Origin: Valencia hispanica
Lineage: Eukaryota; Chordata; Actinopteri; Cyprinodontiformes; Valenciidae
NCBI GenBank assembly: GCA_963556495.2
Contig: OY747721.1
Coordinates: forward strand, 16,245,649-16,309,648
Direction: 5' to 3'
Length of the DNA: 64,000 bases
Part shown: positions 57,787 through 64,000 of the stretch, in pieces
Position numbering within the stretch: position 1 is the first letter of the stretch
How the letters are laid out: every line of letters starts with the position of its first letter
Notes under the pieces: model-generated
Databases searched by the model: none
Told to the model about the DNA's origin: nothing
What the model saw: only the letters and a program-made list of their open reading frames with translations
Made by a program: the position numbers and the translations under genes

Positions 57787-58230
57787 TCTCACTAAAACTA
57801 TGAAAATAGAGCACATTACCCAGTTCTAAAACCCTTACACTTGCTCACTGTAGCTCAGAAAATAGATGTCAAGGTATTTTTGTAAGTTTCTAAATCACTA
57901 AATGGCTTAGCACCAAAATACATTATAGATCTGTTGTCTTCGTCGTATCAACATCAAGTGTACTCTGTATCCCCAGAATCAGAACCAAACATGGAGAAGC
58001 AGCATTCAGTTTTTATGCTCCTCTAATCTAGACCAAACTTGCAGGCCACTGCAAAGCTGCTAAAACACTGAGTTCTTTTAAATCAAGGCTAAAACCCCAT
58101 TTGTTTAAAGCTGCCTTTGATTAATACTTTTCATTGCTTTTCATTGCTTCTCTTTATTTTGCCACCATAATTTCATGTTTCATGTATGTAAACATACATT
58201 GTTGAAATATACTATACAAATTGACTTGAC
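57787..58230 (+). mobile_element. decayed L2-clade LINE 3' end
   Basis: Nucleotide-level match to 44,829-45,320. Shared phrases include GCACATTACCCAGTTCTAAA, AATGGCTTAGCACCAAAATA, AACATGGAGAAGCAGCATTC, CACTGCAAAGCTGCTAAAAC and CATTTGTTTAAAGCTGCCTT. It ends near TATACAAATTGACTTGAC. Several frame breaks. Confidence 0.78.
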
Positions 58231-58234
58231 AAAT

Positions 58235-58850
58235 ATACCGGTACATGCACATTTTGTACATTCTCTAAATTAACCTACACAGTTGCACATTTCTTTTAAA
58301 CAAATTATGCAGTTCACAATATTTGTCTTATGTTGTAAATTTGCCTTTACTGTACCGTTTTTTTTCTCTTTGTTTTTAATATGTCTTGACTTAGTTTGAA
58401 CATGCATGCTTCTATTTACCTAGAACTTGCTGCTGGCAACACTGAATTTCAACCCCATTGTGGGGCAAAGGATTTTCTGTTCTATTCTGAAAATGAAACA
58501 TTGAGGGATTGTAGTTTGAATAAATGTCCCAACGGCTTGCCACACCTGAGACGCAGGAAATGCGCAAAACGCGTCACACCCGCTGCCGGACTCTTGCAAA
58601 CCCGTGTGTGTGTCTGTGTGTGTGTGTGTGTGTGTGCGTGCGCGCGAGCGTGCGTGTCTTCATTTGGAAGAGGCGTACAGAGGGGATGGAATTCACCCGC
58701 AGGCCTCGAGCGTGGTTGTGCACCCGAGCGCGCGTGCCATTACCAGACAGCCGAGGGAGGCCAGTCAATCAGTCTGTCCTTATGCATGGTCACAGACTCT
58801 CTCTCTCTGTTACGCACACACACACGCACACATACATACAGCAAGCCTGC

Positions 58851-58925
<75 letters not shown>

Positions 58926-60331
58926 ATCTAAATTTGCCCCCTTAAGGATTATTATTTTGCTTTTGTCACGCTTAAATGTGTAATTATATGTTACAATTAA
59001 AATAACACTAAAAATATTGTATTTAATGAAAACTTTAAATGTTACAACTATCTAAAACTTTCATTTATAAAATACCTGTTTAGATTATGCTTGAAATGTT
59101 TTAATTTTATTTTTAAGTTATCAACTGTTTACCTTTTCCCAGTTCCTGTGCTGTGTTGCTCTTTGAAACATTACATCTGTTAGGCTACTATATTAGAATA
59201 AAATAAAACATTGTTGGCTCCCCGGAGAGGAACCTCAGGTGTACACAGTAACATCTGACTGATTGACCTACACAGTAATTCACCTCAGACCAGTTATACC
59301 AGCGGTAGACCTGATCCCTCACTGAAAAACAAATACAATGCGTGTATGCCTTTACTGAATAAAATGCATAGATGTTTATAACAGCCTAAATGTCTATTTC
59401 TGTGAAACTTCAAATAAATATTTGTGCATTTAAGAAATCTTTAAGGATAATGGTAATTAAATTGCAATATTAAATTTGTTGACATCTTGACAGAGAATTT
59501 TATGTATTAAATTATCTAAACTTAGCTCATCTGAAAAACCTTCTTCCAAATTTCCCCTGCAGGCATAGCCATAAAATGGTATCTGTAACATAAGAGAATA
59601 CACCATTCTTTATAATCTTATCATATTTTTAAATATTATTTATTTGGTTCTCATTTTTATTTATTTAGTTTAGTAATAAATAAATCAACAGAGAATTTTA
59701 GATAAAATCTCAGTTTCTTACCTCAAAACATCAGCACTACAAACCCTGTTCAACTGCGCCACCTGCTGACTACTAAGTTGTAACACCGGCATTTTGACGC
59801 AAGCTTTCTGTGATGTCACTGAATGTTGTGTTCAGGTGCTCCTCGGGCATCGGAGGAAAATCCAGACGTTCTTCTGCAAAGCTTTATTCAGCACGTTTTA
59901 TCTTTAAATCTTAATTTTGTTAAGGAAAAATCGTACTTTCTAAAGTCTCAAAATGAATCATAAGTAAAATAACTATACGCCTAATCATAATATTAAAATC
60001 ACTGTTAATCAAAGCACTGTACAGAAACATACAAATCAGAATAAACACTCCTGTAAATGAAAAATTATTACACTAAAAGTGCAACTACGTTAAGTGTTAT
60101 TTATGTGCATTTTTACTTATTTCTGCTTACGTCATTTTTTTTGTCCTTCTCAGAATGTGTGTCACTAAGGGTCCGTCCTTTTGAAAACTCTCCGGATCCG
60201 CCCCTGCGCATAATTAGCTTGTAATAAAAAAAAGTATCTGTATATATGTGTAAATATGTGTATATATATCTATATATGTGTTTATATGTGTATATATGTG
60301 TATATATATCTATATATGTGTATAAATGTAT

Positions 60332-60365
<34 letters not shown>

Positions 60366-61910
60366 TGTTTTGTTTTTTTTCAATATTGATTTAAAAAGCA
60401 CAAACTAAAGTTAGTGGTAGTTGACGTAACAAAGAAGCTTGGTATTTTCCCCTTACCACTGGGTGGCGCTGCTGTGTATTCTTACAGGATTTTGGATTTT
60501 AAAGCAGATTCTCGACCACTGTAATCACAGGAACAATTTAGTTTTATCCTCCTATTTGGCATATATTTTTTTATATGTTGGAAATTAAAGAAAAATGTTG
60601 TAATGTTAATTTACTGATTTACAACAAAAGCTGATTGAAAGCAGGAAGCCATGTCTATAAATGTTTTAGGAACTTATTTATTTAATTAACCACAAAAAAA
60701 GCCAAGAAAAGTTATCGGATATTTTCTTATTTTAGGGTCTCTCTGTTTAACATTTAAATATTTCAAAAATGATAGATTATGTGTTTTGGGAAATTATTTT
60801 AAATTGTTTTTTGCCTTTCCCGGAACTAACATTAAATAACTAATCAAGAAAAACCACACATTTAAAATTTAGAAGACCCACAACTTAAAAATCTTCTTGT
60901 GTGTTACAAGCAATGATTTTATAAAATATTATGAATTATCATTATTATTGGGTCTATGTGTTTGCTGGGTTGAACAAACAATTATTTGCACTAATACAGT
61001 CAGAAAACTTTTAAGACAGAAATGCAAATTATTACAAGTTTCTACAAGCTTATATATTAGTTGAGGGATTCATTTTGATTGTTTAATGCTGTTTCACATA
61101 TCATTGATTGTATATGTTTATACTCCTTGTGTTTTCTTGTAGTTTTTTTATCTGAAAAAGAAAAAAAAGAAAAAAGAGGAACCTTGAAAAAAGGTTTTAA
61201 AAAGCTGTAATCTTTCAACGATTCTTTGCTTTTCTAAAAATAAACAAGTTTTCCTTTTTTAGGTTCCTTGTTATTTGTTTACGCACAAAACATAATTCAA
61301 ATGACATTCAAAAATGAATTGAAATGACCTTTTTAAATTAAATAATTTTATTAATATAAAATTCTAAAAACATTTTGTCAGCATCAAATTGAACATGGAG
61401 TCGGCAATGGCATAGCTTCACACAAACTGCACAGAGAACCTTAAACAGAGCTGAGGTAAAGGCTTAGAGGAAAACCATCGTTATGATTAAAAATACAAAC
61501 AGGCAGACAAGGAGGTAGGATTTGGTTATTAATGGTTGATTGTCTACAGCAGTTGGTCCAGGTTGTCTCTAAAAACTAGTTTCATTCAGGAAAATGACAC
61601 AAAATCAGAGACTGGCTCTCTGACAGGTTTCAGTCGAAAAAGTTCCACCTCCAGGCAGGGACCAGCAGAGTTATTCCTCTCAGTGCTGCTCTAATTTGAA
61701 TTGTCAGATGAGGCCATTATGGCTGGATGTGGTTGAGGGAAAAAAAAACAAAAATGTGGTCAAAGGTCATAAGCTCTTTTCTTAGAAAGAACCATCGATC
61801 AGAAAATACAGAGGAAGCAGCAAACTTTGTGCTTCTAGAAACTATTGATTAGGCTGCTAAAAAAATTATCTGTCTTATGCCTTTGAAAACTTTTTGCAGC
61901 ACTAACACTG
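58235..61910. other. AT-rich intergenic spacer with microsatellites
   Basis: No gene is supported between prkce and the SIX gene. Simple repeats: (TG)n with CG-rich end at 58,603-58,640, (ATCT)n at 58,851-58,924 (about 18 units), and an alternating TATATATGTG/TATATATC tract at 60,240-60,361. The 113-176 aa frames at 58,396-58,945 are read through these repeats in three frames and are not genes. The rest is very AT-rich and unrecognised. Confidence 0.6.
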
Positions 61911-61913
61911 ACC

Positions 61914-62300
61914 AGTGCCTTCTAAAAGTATTCATACCCCTCCACAATGCAACCACAAACTTTAGTGTATTTTATTGGGATCACATCTGAAAACTTAGTC
62001 AAGCGTATTTGTAAAGAGAGAAGGAAACTATATATATGGTTTTCTAATTTTCTTACAAATGCATAAAATGTTGCAAATCATCCTTAGCATATTATAGTGG
62101 TGGCAGCATCATGCTGTGGGCTTTTCTCTAACTACAGAGAAAGACAAAGGTAAAAACAGAGCAATCTTTGAAGAAAATGTTTTACAGACAACAGAAAATT
62201 CAAGATAGGGGAGGACATTCAGCTTCCAGCAGGATGATGACCGTAAACATGCACCCTGACCTACAATAGAATCATCTAGTATATACTGTATGGCATTAAA
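61914..62300 (+). mobile_element. decayed Tc1-like transposon fragment
   Basis: TGCCTTCTAAAAGTATTCATACCCC with AACCACAAACTTTAGTGTAT at the 5' side is a Tc1-type end. GTGGTGGCAGCATCATGCTGTGGG (62,098) encodes the GGGS-I-MLWG block. TTCCAGCAGGATGATGACC (62,223) matches the QQDND-type catalytic region. Large internal deletion; no open frame. Confidence 0.65.
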
Positions 62301-62452
62301 TCCCAATGAAATACTCAGAGGTTTGTCGTTAAAACGTGAGCAGATGTGAGTTTAGGGCGCATTAATACCTTATGTTAGGCACTGTAGCTCCATCTCTCTC
62401 TCCGTTACCCCACAGTGCTCTAAAGATCCTTTTTTAATGTTGACCAAAAGTT
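62301..62452 (-). other. 3' flank / 3' UTR of the SIX gene
   Basis: Immediately downstream of the TGA at 62,453. No polyadenylation signal could be assigned with confidence; the Tc1 fragment begins about 150 bp away. Confidence 0.4.
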
Positions 62453-62591
62453 TCAGACATCCAAGTCTGAGTCACTGTCCGTTACTGAGAGGAAAGTTTC
62501 TCCATCTGCCCGCTCTGTGCTGCCGTCTGGACTGCAGTCTCCTCCGCTCGGTGGACGTGAACCATCTGTGCAGACACGGTGGTGTTGCAAC
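62453..62591 (-). CDS. six3: SIX gene exon 2 (C-terminal tail)
   Basis: 139 nt; the first G completes the AGG arginine codon. It reads [20 protein letters not shown] then [20 protein letters not shown] and SDLDV, TGA. A tail of only 45 residues after the homeodomain, against about 60 in Six3. TERAD and the acidic DSDSDLDV end match the Six3-type tail. It is out of frame with the longer minus-strand reading frame at 62,472-62,654, which is therefore not the protein. Confidence 0.9.
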
Positions 62592-63681
62592 CTGACATAA
62601 ATAAATAAATATAAAATAATAACAATAATAATAATAATAATGAGAGTGATGCATGAGAAAATAAAATGTAACCTGTGTAATCTATTTTTTTCCTTCTTTT
62701 TTCAGCAATCCATGCAGCTTCATAAACCTAAAAATTCACCTCCACACTCAAACAAAATATAGAGAATTGAGTGAAACGTATCGACCAGGAGGGAATCTAA
62801 ACCTTAGAAGTAGAATGGCTGAGCGTTTTTACGCACGAAATGCACCTTTACGCACCCCTTTGGATAGCTGGAAAGCAATGATCTACAGAGTTGCTGTGGT
62901 TTCTAAATGGTTTGTAGATATTCGTAGGATACTGAGCGTGGCCCATGTGTAGTTATTACGTGGTTTATCTCAACAAAGCCACCAACCTGTTTTTAGCCGC
63001 TGCAGCGCGATCCCTCTGTCTTCTGTTTTTGAACCAGTTTCCAACCTGGGTCGGTGTCAGTCCGGTGGCGTGAGCCAGCTCCCGTTTCTTCCCCGGGTTA
63101 GGGTAAGGGTCCTGCAGGTACCACTCTCTCAGCAGCCCCCGGGTGCGCTCCTTGAAGCAGTGCGTCTTCTGCTCTCCGTCCCAGATGGTCCTCGGTAACG
63201 GGAACTTCTTCCTGACACGGTACTTGTCAACGGGCCCCAGCGGCCTCCCCCGGAGCTTCTCCGCCTCCCGGTAGTGGGCCTCCAGCCACATGGCCTGGAG
63301 CTTCCCGTGAGAGGTGCGCGTAAAGCGGTGCGTCTCCAGGATGCGGTACAGCTCGCGGAAGCTCCCCGTGTGGAAGGCAACCACGGCGCGCGCGCGCCGC
63401 ACGGACTCGTGCTCGGAGATGGAGTCGCGGCCGTCGGCGGTGACCGGCAGCGACCAGAGGAAGCGGGCCAGCCGCTCGATGTCCCCGGTCTCCTCCAGGG
63501 TCTCGCACACGCTGGCGATCTGCGTGGCGGAGAAGCAGAGTCCCGGCAGGGTTAGGGGAGGGGCGGCCGCCGGGGGGTCCTCTGGGGACCGAGAGCGAGG
63601 CAGGTGAGGGGGCCCATCGGCAAAGTGGGGCAGGAGGAGGCGGGAGGCTGATAAGAAATCGAGCGGAGACCTGAAAACCAT
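62453..63681 (-). CDS. six3: SIX-class homeobox gene, Six3/6/7 group, complete
   Basis: Complement join(62453..62591, 62987..63681), 277 aa, nuclear transcription factor. MVFRSPLD at the N-terminus is as in Six3. The SIX domain (about 48-163) includes [23 protein letters not shown] and [14 protein letters not shown]. The homeodomain (about 164-225) includes [37 protein letters not shown] and AAAAKN. Exons join in phase 2 across a 395-bp intron (donor GTTGGT, acceptor TTTATGTCAG), giving KNR-LQHH. The C-terminus is short and ends [11 protein letters not shown], like the SDSECDV ending of Six3. Six3 proteins control forebrain and eye patterning with Groucho. The protein lacks the glycine-rich N-terminal stretch and has a shortened tail, so the fish paralogue six7 or a second six3 copy is possible. 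Confidence 0.9.
62592..62986 (-). other. SIX gene intron
   Basis: 395 bp, GT-AG. Contains a short (AAT)n tract at about 62,618-62,641. The plus-strand frame at 62,767-62,952 has no recognised features. Confidence 0.8.
62987..63681 (-). CDS. six3: SIX gene exon 1 (SIX domain and homeodomain)
   Basis: 695 nt, very CG-rich against an AT-rich background. It encodes all DNA-binding residues. Compared with the usual Six3 homeodomain it differs at a few positions only (RTRG for RTRS, NPGKK for NPSKK, LAHAT for LAQAT). The N-terminal linker is short and proline-rich (residues 24-42). The overlapping frames on both strands at 63,129-63,607 are CG-composition shadows. Confidence 0.95.
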
Positions 63682-64000
63682 CTGAATTTTAGATTGAAAC
63701 TAAAAAATAAAAGATAAACCTAAAAGGCTTCCTGAAACAGACTGACAGAGATCTGCTGAAGTGTGATTATTTAGCTCACCTGGGACTCAGGGAGGGACCC
63801 GGGATCTGATTTTTGATTGGACACCCTGAGCTCATGGGGGATTGTCATGACAGTGCTGTCAGTCAAACGCAGAGGATTTATTTAGCTCCTCATGCAAACA
63901 TGGGACACATGACGCCTCTTTAAGGGGAAGCATTTATCGTTTTCTGATAGAAATCTAAGCAATTTCCTCTAAAATATCTTCATATATTTTTTTCCTGGCT
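63682..64000 (-). promoter_or_regulatory. immediate upstream region of the SIX gene
   Basis: About 320 bp upstream of the start codon, AT-rich, ending at the window edge. It should hold the 5' UTR or proximal promoter. No motif could be assigned with confidence. Confidence 0.35.

Noticed and set aside
58396..58945. Three overlapping plus-strand frames of 113-176 aa
   Set aside because: They are read through TG, CA and ATCT repeats in all three frames. The amino-acid content is VCVCVC, THTHTH and LSIY repeats, with no splice or family support.
62472..62654. Minus-strand 60-aa frame as SIX exon 2
   Set aside because: Wrong frame: the phase from exon 1 selects the frame that reads RLQHH…DLDV, which matches the Six3-type tail.

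Overview
This is vertebrate nuclear DNA, almost certainly from a teleost fish. It is AT-rich and holds few, short exons in long introns. The remainder is dominated by fish-type mobile elements (Tc1, hAT, L2 and Rex1-like LINEs, tRNA-derived SINEs) and large microsatellites (GATA, GGAT, GTGA, TTTTG, CA, TA). There are no bacterial operons, CRISPR arrays or viral genomes. The species cannot be told from the sequence alone.

Two protein-coding genes are supported, both on the minus strand. (1) prkce (protein kinase C epsilon) runs from coding exon 1 at 47,700 leftwards to coding exon 5 at 844 and continues off the left edge. The five exons encode the C2 domain, the pseudosubstrate and the whole C1A zinc finger. 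All splice phases fit. The introns, from 5' to 3', are about 35.1 kb, 7.2 kb, 108 bp and 3.8 kb. (2) At the right edge is a complete two-exon SIX-class homeobox gene of the Six3/6/7 group (63,681 to 62,453, 277 aa). A SIX3-PRKCE neighbourhood is also known on human chromosome 2, so the linkage looks ancestral.

Layout. 1-12,280: prkce exons 5-2 and their introns, with a 1.6 kb Tc1 element, a degenerate AAGTC-rich repeat field and a SINE. 12,280-47,355: giant intron 1. It contains a nearly full-length L2 LINE (antisense to the gene), nested hAT and palindromic elements, a small element that keeps a transposase DNA-binding fragment, a restriction-like-endonuclease LINE fragment, SINEs and long GATA/GGAT and GTGA arrays. 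47,356-48,500: prkce exon 1 and a CpG-rich 5' flank. 48,521-49,621: a hAT element with a clean 8-bp target duplication. 49,936-51,400: a Rex1-like LINE with a largely open reverse transcriptase. 51,863-55,699: a TIR-bounded 3.8 kb unit that appears to carry a multi-exon gene of a multicopy SAMD3-like family; this is the most unusual object here. 56,385-58,230: Tc1 and LINE remnants. 58,235-62,450: AT-rich spacer with microsatellites. 62,453-63,681: the SIX gene.

The two genes act in different processes (lipid-activated kinase signalling, and forebrain/eye transcription control). They are neighbours by synteny, not an operon. Everything else is transposon history that has enlarged intron 1 and the intergenic space.
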